Shown one piece after another: positions 49,389-58,182 of a DNA stretch of 64,000 nucleotides. The position numbers and the translations under genes are program-made. Below the pieces are notes generated by a model. The model had not been told where the DNA came from. It did not search any database and worked only from the letters and a program-made list of their open reading frames with translations. The stretch is taken from contig CP107926.1 in assembly GCA_036015235.1 (NCBI GenBank), forward strand, positions 4,483,501 to 4,547,500, given 5' to 3'. Position 1 is the stretch's first letter; each line of letters begins with the position of its first letter. The DNA is from Streptomyces sp. NBC_00433 (lineage in GTDB: Bacteria; Actinomycetota; Actinomycetes; Streptomycetales; Streptomycetaceae).

Positions 49389-49475
49389 CGCACCACCTCA
49401 CCAGAGCCGCCGCCCGAACCCCTGTGGCGGGGGTCACACTTCCCGTCACAGGGGCGTCACAGCTGCTCACCGCCC

Positions 49476-49831
49476 TTACGCGGGCCCCACCTCCGGGGTG
49501 GTGATCCGCTGGGCGCCGTCCGCACTGTCGGGGCGTGCGCCGGGGTCGAGGCGGATGCGGTCGGTGTGCACCGCGGCGAAGGTGATCACCGTCGGCGTGT
49601 CGGACGCGGTCGCCCAGTCGACGGCCTGGTCGCGGGCGGGGACGAAGCGGTCCCCCGCCCCGGGCGGAGACGGTGACCGCGGCGGGCGGCGGGTGGGTGG
49701 CCGGGTGTGGGGCTGTGTGCGGGCCCGGAGGCGGCGGCCGCGGTGTGGGCGAGCCCGGGAAGGGCCGGCACCGCGGCTCCCGCGGCTCCGGTGACCAGGA
49801 ACGACCTGCGATCGACCGGCGCTGCTACCAC
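49476..49831 (-). pseudogene. Remnant of a Tat-exported, discoidin-domain carbohydrate enzyme
   Basis: One frame begins VAAPVDRRSFLVTGAAGAAV, a twin-arginine signal. A second frame further on reads DTPTVITFAAVHTDRIRLD and AQRITTPEV, resembling the last strands of an F5/8 (discoidin-like) domain of secreted glycosidases. The two ends are joined out of frame within 360 bp, so the catalytic body of a large gene has been deleted. Confidence 0.65.
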
Positions 49832-50078
49832 TCCTCGTCGAGGGCACACGCGGAGCACACGCGACAGGCCTCAGCACCACGCGGGCATCACAATAGATCA
49901 GCACCGAACAGAATCCACCAAGCCAGGCGGATTCTTGCAGGCGGCGGCCGGCGGGGGTCAAGAGCCGTGCCGCATTTCCGCGCGCCGGCCCTGCGGGGTC
50001 GCGGTCGGCGCGCGGGGCGCGCCCCGCCGTGCTCTGATGGAGGAGAAGTCCGTTCCCAGCTGGATTGGGGAGGTTTGG

Positions 50079-51104
50079 ATGGCCACCTACCGCGTTGCGC
50101 AGATGCCCGCCGTCAACGGGTCGTTCGAGATCGTCGAGCGCGAACTCCAGGAACCCGGACCAGGCCACGCGCGTATCGCCGTCGAGGCCTGCGGGGTCTG
50201 CCACAGCGACGCCGTGTTCGTCCAGGGCGGCCTCCCTGGTTTGTCCTTCCCGCTGGTCCCGGGGCACGAGATCGCCGGGCGCCTCGACGCGCTGGGCGAG
50301 GGCGTCGCGGAACGCGGCTGGCAGGTCGGCGACCGGGTCGTCGTCGGCTGGTTCGGCGGCAGCTGCGGCTACTGCAAGCCCTGCCGGCAGGGCGACTTCA
50401 TCACGTGCGAGAACCTGAAGGTCCCCGGCGGGGCCTACGAAGGCGGCTACGCCGAGTCCGTCGTCGCCCCCGCGGACGCCCTGGCCCGTGTCCCCGACGA
50501 CCTCGGACCCGCCGACGCGGGCCCGCTCGGCTGCGCGGGCGTCACCACCTTCAACGGCCTGCGCCGCAGCCCCGCAGAGCCCGGCGACCTGGTCGCGATC
50601 CTCGGCGTCGGCGGCCTCGGCCACCTCGGCGTGCAGTATGCCGCCGCGATGGGCTTCGAGACCGTCGCCATCGCCCGCGGCGCCGGCAAGGCCGACCTCG
50701 CCAAGCAGCTCGGCGCCCACCACTACATCGACAGCACCGCGGACACCACGGTCGCCGACGCCCTCCAGGCCCTCGGCGGCGCCAAGGTCGTCCTGGCCAC
50801 GGTCGGCAATTCCGAGGCCATCGCCTCGACCGCCGACGGCCTCGCACGCCGCGGCGAACTGGTCGTCATCGGCGCGAGCGGCGACCCGCTGGGCATCAGC
50901 CCCCTGCAACTGATCTTCCCGGCCAGGGTCATCCGCGGCCATCCGTCCGGCACCTCCCAGGACGTCGAGGACACCATGCGCTTCAGCGCGCTGCACGGCG
51001 TCCGCCCGATGACCGAGACGGCGCCGCTCGCCGACGCGGACCAGGCCTACCGCAGGATGATGTCCGGCGCCGCGCGCTTCCGCATGGTGCTCACCACCGG
51101 CTGA
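50079..51104 (+). CDS. Zinc-dependent medium-chain alcohol dehydrogenase
   Basis: 341 residues: catalytic zinc ligands in ACGVCHSDAV and GHEIAGRL, structural zinc cysteines in GSCGYCKPCRQGDFITCE, and the Rossmann motif LGVGGLGHLGVQ. It oxidises primary or secondary alcohols, or reduces aldehydes, with NAD(P). GGGGAGG lies before ATG 50079. It is preceded by about 250 bp with no gene. Confidence 0.95.
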   Translation: MATYRVAQMPAVNGSFEIVERELQEPGPGHARIAVEACGVCHSDAVFVQGGLPGLSFPLVPGHEIAGRLDALGEGVAERGWQVGDRVVVGWFGGSCGYCKPCRQGDFITCENLKVPGGAYEGGYAESVVAPADALARVPDDLGPADAGPLGCAGVTTFNGLRRSPAEPGDLVAILGVGGLGHLGVQYAAAMGFETVAIARGAGKADLAKQLGAHHYIDSTADTTVADALQALGGAKVVLATVGNSEAIASTADGLARRGELVVIGASGDPLGISPLQLIFPARVIRGHPSGTSQDVEDTMRFSALHGVRPMTETAPLADADQAYRRMMSGAARFRMVLTTG

Positions 51105-51291
51105 CCCGAGGGCGCAGTCGGCGGCACGGGAGCGTGCCGCCGACGGCGCCCGAGCGGTGGCTCGGGACCCCCGGGTGCGGCAAGTGGATGGGCTGGGCTG
51201 CGACTTCGCCGTAGAGTCGGACATGTGTGCTGCCGGTCGCCCCGGCGCGCGGTTCCGGGACGGCAAGTCCCCCGGGGGAGGGCAACACCGC

Positions 51292-53421
51292 ATGACTCGT
51301 CGCTCCAACAGCGGTCCGATCGGCGTCTGGGCCGAGATGCAGCGTCAGCAGCAGCGGCAGCAGGAGGCGCAGGTCCGGGCGCGGGCCCAGCAGCAGCGGG
51401 AGCGGGAGCGGCGACAGCGCGCCCACGAGCGGGACATGGCCCGGCAGACCCGCGAGCAGCAGGCCGCCTACCGGCAGCACCAGGAGGCCGACGCCCTGCG
51501 CCGCACCGAGGAGCTGGACGCCCGCGTCGAGGCGCTGAGCCGCCTGCTGGCCACCGGGAGCCGCGCCCCGGCCTTCCGTACGGCCGCGCTGCTGCGCTCC
51601 GAGCGGCTCGAACCCTTCGCCCCCGGTGCGCTCGCCCGGCCCGTGCCGATGCCCGACCCGCAGCGCTACCAGGCGCCGGCGCAGGGCGGTTGGGGCCGGG
51701 CGGCCCGGCGGGCGCAGGAGGAGGCGCAGGCGCACTACGCCCGCGACCTGGCCGCCGCACAGGCCGCCGAGGCGCAGCGGCAGCAGCAACTGGCCGCCTA
51801 CCGGCAGCAGTACGACCAGTGGGCGGCGGCCCGGCTCGCCGAGATCCGCCGGCACAACACCGGGGTCGGGCAGCTGGCGGCCGCCCTGCGCACCGGGGAC
51901 CGGGAGGCGGTCGCGCAGTACTCCTCCGCCGCCCTCTACTCCTCCACCGCGTGGCCCGAGGACATGCCGCGCCAGGTGGACGCCGCCTACGACCCGGGCG
52001 CGCGGCAACTGGTGCTGAACTGGGAGCTGCCCGGTTACGCCGTCGTCCCCGAGGTGAAGTCGGTGCGCTACATGCCGACCGCCGACCGTTTCAAGGAGAC
52101 GGCCCGCCCCGTCACGCAGCGCCGGGCGCTCTACCGCGACCTGCTCGCCCAGTGCGTGCTGCTGGCGCTGCGCGACGTCTTCGCGGCGGACGAGTCCGGC
52201 GCCCTGGAGTCGGTCGCGCTGAACGGCTTCGTGGACGACCACGACCCCGCGACCGGCCGCGAGGCCCGTATCTTCCTGGCCGCCGTGACCGCCACCCGCA
52301 GCGCCTTCGACGCGCTCGACCTGGCGCGGCTGAGCGCGGTGGACTGCCTGGTCGACGGCTTCGGCGGCCGGCTCTCCGCCCGCCCCGAGAGCTGCGCCGC
52401 CGTACGCCCGGTCCGGCTCCCCGAGGACGTGGGCGCCGGAGCCGTGTCCGAGGCCGCCGCGCCGCAGGTCCCCGCCGCCCGGGAATCCGCCGCCCTGGAT
52501 TCCGCGGACGGCGACGAGCCCAACCTCTACGCCATGGACCCGCTGGAATTCGAGCTGCTGGTCGCCGAGCTCTTCCGCGCCATGGGCATGGAGGCGGTCA
52601 CCACCCAGCGCTCGGGCGACGGCGGGGTCGACGTGGACGCGGTCGACCCGACCCCGATACGCGGCGGCACGATCGTCGTGCAGGTCAAGCGCTACCGCCA
52701 CACCGTCCAGCCCACCGCGGTCCGCGACCTCTACGGCACCGTCCAGCACACCGGCGCCAACAAGGGCGTCCTGGTCACGACCTCCCGCTTCGGCCCCGGC
52801 TCGCAGGCCTTCGCCCGCGGCAAGCCGCTGGAGCTGGTCTCCGGCGAGCAGCTGGTCGAGCTGCTGCACCAGCACGGCCTGCGCGGCCGCCTCGGCCCCA
52901 CCGAGCGGCCGCCGGTGCCCGCGGCCCCGCCGACGCCCGACCACAACGTGCTGGGCGTGTCCTGGTCCGGCACGGTCGTCCTCGACGTCTGCGCCCTGGT
53001 CTGCCAGGGCGGCAACATCCTGAGCGACGACCACTTCGTCTTCTACAACAACCCCCGCACCCCCGACGGCACCGTCACCGCGATCCCGCCGACCGCCCCC
53101 GACAAGGCGGCCCTGCGGGTGGCCTTCGACGCCCTCCCCGACCGGGCCGACCGCCTCGTGCTGGCCACCGCGATCGACCCCACCGTCAATCCGGACGCCG
53201 ACCTGTCCGGCTTCACCCGCGCGGGCATCCGGCTGCTCGACGGTTCGGCGGCCGAGCTGGGCCGGCTGGAGGTCTCCGACGGCCGCCCGGGTGAGACGGC
53301 CCTGGTCCTCGGCTCCTTCCGCCGCCGCGCGGGCGGTGACTGGGACTTCGTGGCCGGCGGCAAGGGCTACCCGGGCGGCCTGGAGGCCCTCATCCGCGAC
53401 TACGGCGTCGACGTCGCCTGA
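51292..53421 (+). CDS. Mrr-type restriction endonuclease domain fused to TerD-like domain
   Basis: 709 residues from ATG 51292 (GGGGGAG upstream). Residues 10-80 are a Gln/Arg/Glu-rich coiled coil; 180-400 is an unassigned alpha-beta region; about 410-530 is an Mrr_cat domain with the PD-(D/E)xK core DGGVD (Asp447) and QVK (464-466) plus VLVTTSRFGPGSQAFA; 545-708 is TerD-like (LDVCALVCQGGNILSDDHFVFYNNPRTPDG). The acidic Ca-binding GDGDDE loop of TerD is not seen. Mrr enzymes cut modified DNA and TerD proteins belong to tellurite and stress/phage-response systems, so a cytoplasmic defence or DNA-damage role is likely. A lone gene. Confidence 0.88.
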   Translation: MTRRSNSGPIGVWAEMQRQQQRQQEAQVRARAQQQRERERRQRAHERDMARQTREQQAAYRQHQEADALRRTEELDARVEALSRLLATGSRAPAFRTAALLRSERLEPFAPGALARPVPMPDPQRYQAPAQGGWGRAARRAQEEAQAHYARDLAAAQAAEAQRQQQLAAYRQQYDQWAAARLAEIRRHNTGVGQLAAALRTGDREAVAQYSSAALYSSTAWPEDMPRQVDAAYDPGARQLVLNWELPGYAVVPEVKSVRYMPTADRFKETARPVTQRRALYRDLLAQCVLLALRDVFAADESGALESVALNGFVDDHDPATGREARIFLAAVTATRSAFDALDLARLSAVDCLVDGFGGRLSARPESCAAVRPVRLPEDVGAGAVSEAAAPQVPAARESAALDSADGDEPNLYAMDPLEFELLVAELFRAMGMEAVTTQRSGDGGVDVDAVDPTPIRGGTIVVQVKRYRHTVQPTAVRDLYGTVQHTGANKGVLVTTSRFGPGSQAFARGKPLELVSGEQLVELLHQHGLRGRLGPTERPPVPAAPPTPDHNVLGVSWSGTVVLDVCALVCQGGNILSDDHFVFYNNPRTPDGTVTAIPPTAPDKAALRVAFDALPDRADRLVLATAIDPTVNPDADLSGFTRAGIRLLDGSAAELGRLEVSDGRPGETALVLGSFRRRAGGDWDFVAGGKGYPGGLEALIRDYGVDVA

Positions 53422-53439
53422 GTCCGTACGGACTCAGGC
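53416..53439. terminator. 24-bp palindrome spanning both convergent stop codons
   Basis: Perfect 12-bp arms (GCCTGAGTCCGT and complement). The TGA of the Mrr-TerD gene and the TGA of the oxidase gene both lie inside it, making a compact bidirectional terminator. Confidence 0.8.
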
Positions 53440-54810
53440 CGGCGCGATGTTCTGGTTCGCGTGGAAGAAGTTGCCGGGGTCGTAGGTCCGCTTGACGTCC
53501 GCGAGCCGGTCGTAGTGCTCGCGGTAGGTGGCCTTCACGCGGCCCTGGCTCTCGTCGGTGCCCATGAAGTTGACGTAGCCGCCGCCCATCGACTGCGGGT
53601 GCAGCGCCTCCCAGTAGTCGACGCACCACTGCCTGATCGCCCCGGCGTTGGCCGGGTCGGGGTCGATGCCGGCGACGATGCCCGACCACACGGCGTCCCG
53701 GTAGGCCCACGCCGTGGCCGCCGGGTCCACCTGGTGGGCGGCGCCGTCGACCGGGTACATGTGCATGGTCGACAGGCCGGCCGGCATCCGCTCCGCGAAG
53801 GCGGCGTGCACCTCGACGGCGTCGTCCGTGACGCGGTCGAAGAAGTCCCCGCGCCAATACCACTGGAGCCCCGGCGGAAGCAGGCCGTCGAACATCGACT
53901 GCACAGCCGGGTAGGGCATCGGGGCCGTGAAGTGGAAGTCCGGCGGCGCGGGCTCGTCCACCACCGCGAGCGCCATCTCGGCGGCGGCCGGGTCCCCGGT
54001 CAGGCACCACACGACGCCGCACATCTTCCGGCCGTGGATCTCCTCGGGGAAGGGCGGGGCCGGCGGGACGGTCAGCTCCGCGAAGAAGCCGTTCAGGTCG
54101 TCCGGCGCCTGCGGCAGGAACTCGCGGTACCAGCGCAGCACGTCGCGGATGCGGTCCAGGCTCCACAGGGTGATCCCGAGGACGACGGTGTCCACGGGGT
54201 GCAGCCCGAAGGTGAAGGACGTGACGACGCCGAAATTCCCGCCGCCGCCGCGCAGCGCCCAGAAGAGGTCCGGGTGGTCCCGCTCGTTCGCGGTGACGAA
54301 GCCGCCGTCGGCGAGCACGACGTCGGCGGACAGCAGGCTGTCCACCGTCAGGCCGTACTTGCGGGTCAGGTGACCGTGGCCGCCGCCGAGGGTCAGGCCC
54401 GACACTCCGGTCGTCGACACGATCCCGGCCGGCACCCCGAGGCCGAAGGCGTGCGCCGCGTGGTCGAGGTCGCCGATCAGGCTGCCGCCCGCGACCTCGG
54501 CGGTCCGCGCCACCGGGTCGACGCGCACGCCCCGCATCGGCGACAGGTCCACGGTGACCGCGTCGTCCACCAGGCACAGGCCGGGGCCGCTGTGCGCGCC
54601 GCCGCGGACCGCGATCTCCAGCCCCTGGTCGCGGACCGCGGTGACCGCGTCCCGCACGTCGCCCGCGTCCCTGCACCGCACGAGGGCGGCCGGCCGGCGG
54701 TCGATCATCGCGTTGTAGGCCTGCCGGGCCTCGTCGTACGCGGCGTCCTCGGCGGTGATGACCGGGCCGCGCAGCGCGGTCCTTATCCCCTGCAGCGTCG
54801 CGGCGTCCAT
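53434..54810 (-). CDS. Berberine-bridge-enzyme-like FAD oxidase
   Basis: 458 residues from ATG 54810 (AAGGAGA upstream). PCMH FAD domain with the flavin-linking His in RGGAHSGPG, then GLTLGGGHGHLTRKYGL, and the C-terminal BBE motif YDRLADVKRTYDPGNFFHANQNI. The second, Cys linkage of bicovalent members is not evident. Such enzymes oxidise alcohols, sugars or secondary metabolites with O2. No cluster partner is nearby. Confidence 0.92.
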   Translation of the reverse strand: MDAATLQGIRTALRGPVITAEDAAYDEARQAYNAMIDRRPAALVRCRDAGDVRDAVTAVRDQGLEIAVRGGAHSGPGLCLVDDAVTVDLSPMRGVRVDPVARTAEVAGGSLIGDLDHAAHAFGLGVPAGIVSTTGVSGLTLGGGHGHLTRKYGLTVDSLLSADVVLADGGFVTANERDHPDLFWALRGGGGNFGVVTSFTFGLHPVDTVVLGITLWSLDRIRDVLRWYREFLPQAPDDLNGFFAELTVPPAPPFPEEIHGRKMCGVVWCLTGDPAAAEMALAVVDEPAPPDFHFTAPMPYPAVQSMFDGLLPPGLQWYWRGDFFDRVTDDAVEVHAAFAERMPAGLSTMHMYPVDGAAHQVDPAATAWAYRDAVWSGIVAGIDPDPANAGAIRQWCVDYWEALHPQSMGGGYVNFMGTDESQGRVKATYREHYDRLADVKRTYDPGNFFHANQNIAPA

Positions 54811-54985
54811 GACGGTCTCCTTGCCGGGGCGCGGTGGGGCCCTGCTTTCCCCGCGGGGCGGCCGGTGCGGCGGCACCCCTCGCGGGCCGCACGGCAACCG
54901 GAGCGGGGCTGCTCCTCCCTTCAAGCCTCTCGCCGTACCGCCCCGCCCGCATCCCCAGCGGCCGCCCGCGCCCCCCGGAAACGGA

Positions 54986-55016
54986 CGAGGGCCCCCAGGT
55001 CGCCTGGGGGCCCTCG
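54986..55016 (-). terminator. Hairpin terminator after the FGE-like gene
   Basis: 14-bp perfect stem (54986-54999 with 55003-55016) and TCG loop, 22 bp beyond the minus-strand stop. Confidence 0.85.
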
Positions 55017-55038
55017 GTCCGCGGCTGCGGCAGCGGGG

Positions 55039-56367
55039 TCACCGACCCCCGTAGCCGCCGCCGGGCTCAAGGTCCCCGATCACGCCGATCCTGATGCCGA
55101 GCCAGGGGTAGATCCGGTCGAAGAAGGCGTTGTCCTGCGGCTGGAGGCCGACCGCGGACGGCCACATCTGGAAGGCGGGCGCGTTGGAGATGCCGCCGTG
55201 CAGGCGGCGCCAGACGCGGGCCGAGGACTGGCCGGCCGGCGGCGGGGCGATCGTGTCGGTCCACTCGACCGCGTTGCCGCCCTGGTCGAGGGTGCCCCAG
55301 GGCGAGGTGGTGCGCGCCTGGCCGACGGTGGACAGGCTGCCCTGGTAGATCCGCCCGTAGGTGGCCGGGTCCAGCCCGAGCGGGTTGACCGTCGAGCAGT
55401 CCGCGGGCGGCACCTCGGCCGGGCACCAGGTCGGGGCGGGCAGGTCCGAGGCGTGGTAGGAGGCCAGCGGCTGGGTCGCGGCGTTCGTGACGTCGCCGGT
55501 GGCCGGGTCGAGCACGGTCGGCGCCGGGGCGGTCGCGTCGCCGTCGCCGAAGGTGCCGGGGTTGGTCGGGTACTTCCAGTACGAGTACGTGCCGCCGCCG
55601 TTCGGATCGTAGTAGGCGGCCTTGATCCACTCGTCCTGGCTCGGCAGGACGAAGCCGGTGCTCCGCGTGCGGGTCGCGTCGGGGCGGGCGAGGTCGTACA
55701 TCCCGCGCTCGGTCGAGGCCGACAGCCGTACGGTGTAGGCGACCTGGTCGAAGCCGCCGGCGGTGGTCGTCCGCTTGGAGAGCAGCCGGCCGTTGTAGAG
55801 GGAGTTGGCGAAGCGCGCCGCCCGCAGGAAGTTCGCGAAGCCGTACGGCTTGTCCGTCCACTCGGGATGGGCCACCGCGTAGTGGTGGCCGCGCGCGGCG
55901 CCGGCGTCGAGGTCGATCTGGCCGTATCTCGGCCAGGCCGTCCCGCTCTCCGTCTCGTCGTAGAGGTCGCGGCGGTCGGCGCCGGTCGGGTCGGCGGTGT
56001 TCAGGAACGCCACCCACTGCCCGACGGTGACTTCGAGCCGCCCGATCTCGTACGGCTTCGCGACACCCCCGACCGTCAGGCAGCCGGAGCCGGCGGGCGC
56101 TTCCGCGCACGTACGGTAGACGGCGTCGGTGAACGGGACGACGCCCACCGCCGGATTGCCGGGGTCGCCGACCCCGACCGTGGTGACGGTGACGACGGAG
56201 CCGGCCGCCGGCTCCGCCGCGGGCGCCGCGGCGACCCGGCCCGCGCCGGTCAGCGCCGACACGGCGAGCAGGGCGGCGACGGCGGCCGCGGCTTTGGCGG
56301 ACCCGCGCCGGACGGATCCCGCCGACCCGCGCCGACCGGATACCGGCTGAACGGTTTTCACGTGCAT
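55039..56367 (-). CDS. Secreted formylglycine-generating-enzyme (SUMF1)-like protein
   Basis: 442 residues with a signal peptide (AAAAVAALLAVSALTGAG). FGE-sulfatase family (PF03781) landmarks are seen: YEIGRLEVTVGQWVAFLNTA, NFLRAARFANSLYNG, RLPS-like FVLPSQDEWIKAAYYDP and GNAVEWTD. The copper-binding cysteine pair of true FGE is not obvious, and export argues against a role on cytoplasmic sulfatases. It may be a binding relative. The ATG 56367 overlaps the end of the truncated PBP4 gene by 10 bp. Confidence 0.85.
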   Translation of the reverse strand: MHVKTVQPVSGRRGSAGSVRRGSAKAAAAVAALLAVSALTGAGRVAAAPAAEPAAGSVVTVTTVGVGDPGNPAVGVVPFTDAVYRTCAEAPAGSGCLTVGGVAKPYEIGRLEVTVGQWVAFLNTADPTGADRRDLYDETESGTAWPRYGQIDLDAGAARGHHYAVAHPEWTDKPYGFANFLRAARFANSLYNGRLLSKRTTTAGGFDQVAYTVRLSASTERGMYDLARPDATRTRSTGFVLPSQDEWIKAAYYDPNGGGTYSYWKYPTNPGTFGDGDATAPAPTVLDPATGDVTNAATQPLASYHASDLPAPTWCPAEVPPADCSTVNPLGLDPATYGRIYQGSLSTVGQARTTSPWGTLDQGGNAVEWTDTIAPPPAGQSSARVWRRLHGGISNAPAFQMWPSAVGLQPQDNAFFDRIYPWLGIRIGVIGDLEPGGGYGGR

Positions 56368-57323
56368 CGTCCACTTCCTCTGTCGAGCCGGATGGGGCGG
56401 TCAGCGGCGGTGCCGGCCTGCGGCCCGCTGCTGGAGCAGGCCGAGACCCGCAGCGCGGGCCGCGCGCCGGCCGCGATCGTGCCCGACAGGCTGATCCGGG
56501 TCCCGTCCGGCGACGCCGACACCTCGATGTCGGTGGTCCCGCCCGCGGCGACCGTCCGCACGGTCGACGTGACCCGGTAGGGCGCGACCTGCGGGCGCCA
56601 GCCGAGCTTCGCGGGCTGCCCGGGGGCGGTCGGGGTGGTCAGCAGGTCGATGACGTTGTCGTTGACGACCAGCGGCGTCGGCGTCGGGTCGAGCCCGGAG
56701 AAGGAGGTGAACAGCCGCTGGTCGACGGCCAGGTCGCCGTTCACCCGGGTGATGCCGGAGCCGCGTACCTGGCGCGCGATCCGGTCGATCCCGGCGAGCG
56801 GGTCCTCCGGGGTGAGCGTCGCCCCGGGCACGTCGTCGGCGTAGGTGTGGTCGATCGGCGTGTACGACACCGTCCCGTCGGGCGCGGTCCTGCCGCCCAT
56901 GGTGAGGTCGCCCTGCCCGACCAGCACGAGATTCCCGTTCAGCACCGACCCGTCGCGGCGGCCGACCGCCTGCACGGGCGTGGTGAACCGGTGGTCGCTG
57001 CCGAGCGTGTGCCAGGCGCCCGACACGGTGACCAGCTTGGCCGTCGAGCCGGGGATGAAGAACTGGTCGGGATACCGGGAGGAGACGACCCGTCCCTTGT
57101 CGTCGAGCTCCAGCCACCCCCACGGGGCGTGCTGGTAGGCCGGCTTGGACATGATCGCGGTGATGCCGGGTCCGAGGCCGCCGCCTTGCGGAGCCACCGG
57201 TGCTGCGGCCCCCGTGGTCAGCCCCGCGGCGACGGCGGCCGCGACGGCGCCGCCCCAGCCACGCCGGCGGCTGCGGCCGGTCTGCTGCCTCTGCTGCTTC
57301 TGGTCGTGCTGTTTGCGGAACAC
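56358..57323 (-). pseudogene. D-Ala-D-Ala carboxypeptidase (PBP4/DacB family), C-terminally truncated
   Basis: About 321 codons from GTG 57323. A signal-like helix (GWGGAVAAAVAAGLTTG) and the N-terminal half of PBP4 are intact, with the nucleophile SxxK in IPGSTAKLVTV, NGNLVLVGQGDLT and GDLAVDQRLF. After TIAAGARPALRV the family similarity stops and an unrelated 30-residue tail runs to 56358. The SxN and KTG motifs needed for peptidase activity are missing, so the product should be inactive. Its stop overlaps the FGE-like gene, suggesting a deletion fused the two loci. Confidence 0.75.
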
Positions 57324-57493
57324 GGCCGCACATATACCGCGCAGCCGCGGCCGCGCTCCCGGCCCGAGCGCCGTTTCACCCGCCCGGCGGCTTCGGCGCC
57401 CGCGCACGCCGTGCCGCCGGGCCAGAACCGGTCGGTACGCCCCCCGGGCCGGGCGCGTCCCGGGTGGGCGGCTCGGCCTGGGCGGGCGCCGGC

Positions 57494-57844
57494 TCAGGCG
57501 CGGAGGTCGAAGCCGGGGTCCGCCGCGGTGGGCGCGGTCTCCTGCGGCTCGGTCGCGGCGGCGGCCCCCTGGGAGGGGGCGTCGAGGGCCGGGTCATCGG
57601 CGGTCGCCGCGGGATCGGCGACGCAGGTCGGGCCCGGGGCGAGCAGGCCGGACGCCCACCCTCCGTTGATGGACTCCTGGCCGATCATCGGGTGGTTCTG
57701 GTGCTGTCCCAGGGCGCAGTAGTACGCCACCGCGGGGCTGATCGGGGCCGCGTAGGCCTGTCCTGCCAGGCCGCCGCCGAGGCCGACCACCGCCGCCGTC
57801 GCCGCCGTCAGCGCCGCCAGGCGCCCGCGCATGCTGCTGTCCAT
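57494..57844 (-). CDS. Small secreted protein
   Basis: 116 residues from ATG 57844 (GGGAGC upstream). Signal peptide (GRLAALTAATAAVVGLGGGLAGQAYA), then a short domain with two Cys (YYCALGQ and GPTCVAD) and an Ala/Pro/Asp tail. I do not recognise it. Probably exported. Confidence 0.65.
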   Translation of the reverse strand: MDSSMRGRLAALTAATAAVVGLGGGLAGQAYAAPISPAVAYYCALGQHQNHPMIGQESINGGWASGLLAPGPTCVADPAATADDPALDAPSQGAAAATEPQETAPTAADPGFDLRA

Positions 57845-58182
57845 TACGACCGCTCCCGTCCGTGAACCATTCATGACTACCGCGAGCAACGCTCAGATGA
57901 TCGCGGTGACGGGGGGCAACCGTCCGTCCCGACACGGCGGCTTCCCGCGAGAGCACCCGATGGCGGTACGCCGGGCGACACTCGCGCACAACACTTTCGA
58001 ACGATCCAGACCGTCGGGACGATGGGGACCATGGGGACCATCCGGCCCGTACGCGCCATCAGAACCGTGCATACCAACCGAACCAGGCGAACCATCAGAA
58101 CCAGGCGAAAAAGCGTGCCGCCTACATCTGTTCACCCGGAGGTCCACTCCCGCGACGGCCGGAAGCCCTAGCGTCGTCGGTC
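57845..58182. other. Intergenic region with short GGGACCAT/ACCAGGCGA repeats
   Basis: 338 bp. From about 58017 to 58110, 9-bp-phased imperfect repeats occur (GATGGGGACCATGGGGACCAT, then ACCAGGCGAACCATCAGAACCAGGCGA). The minus strand reads as collagen-like Gly-X-Y but has no start or ribosome site. Confidence 0.6.

Noticed and set aside
49433..49458. GTCACA-N16-CGTC on the plus strand, an ECF41-like promoter match
   Set aside because: It lies between GTCACA repeats upstream of a pseudogene region with no plus-strand gene until 50079; a chance match is plausible at this GC content.
57893..58147. Collagen-like Gly-X-Y open frame on the minus strand
   Set aside because: No ribosome site or signal peptide; the triplets come from short DNA repeats in an intergenic region.
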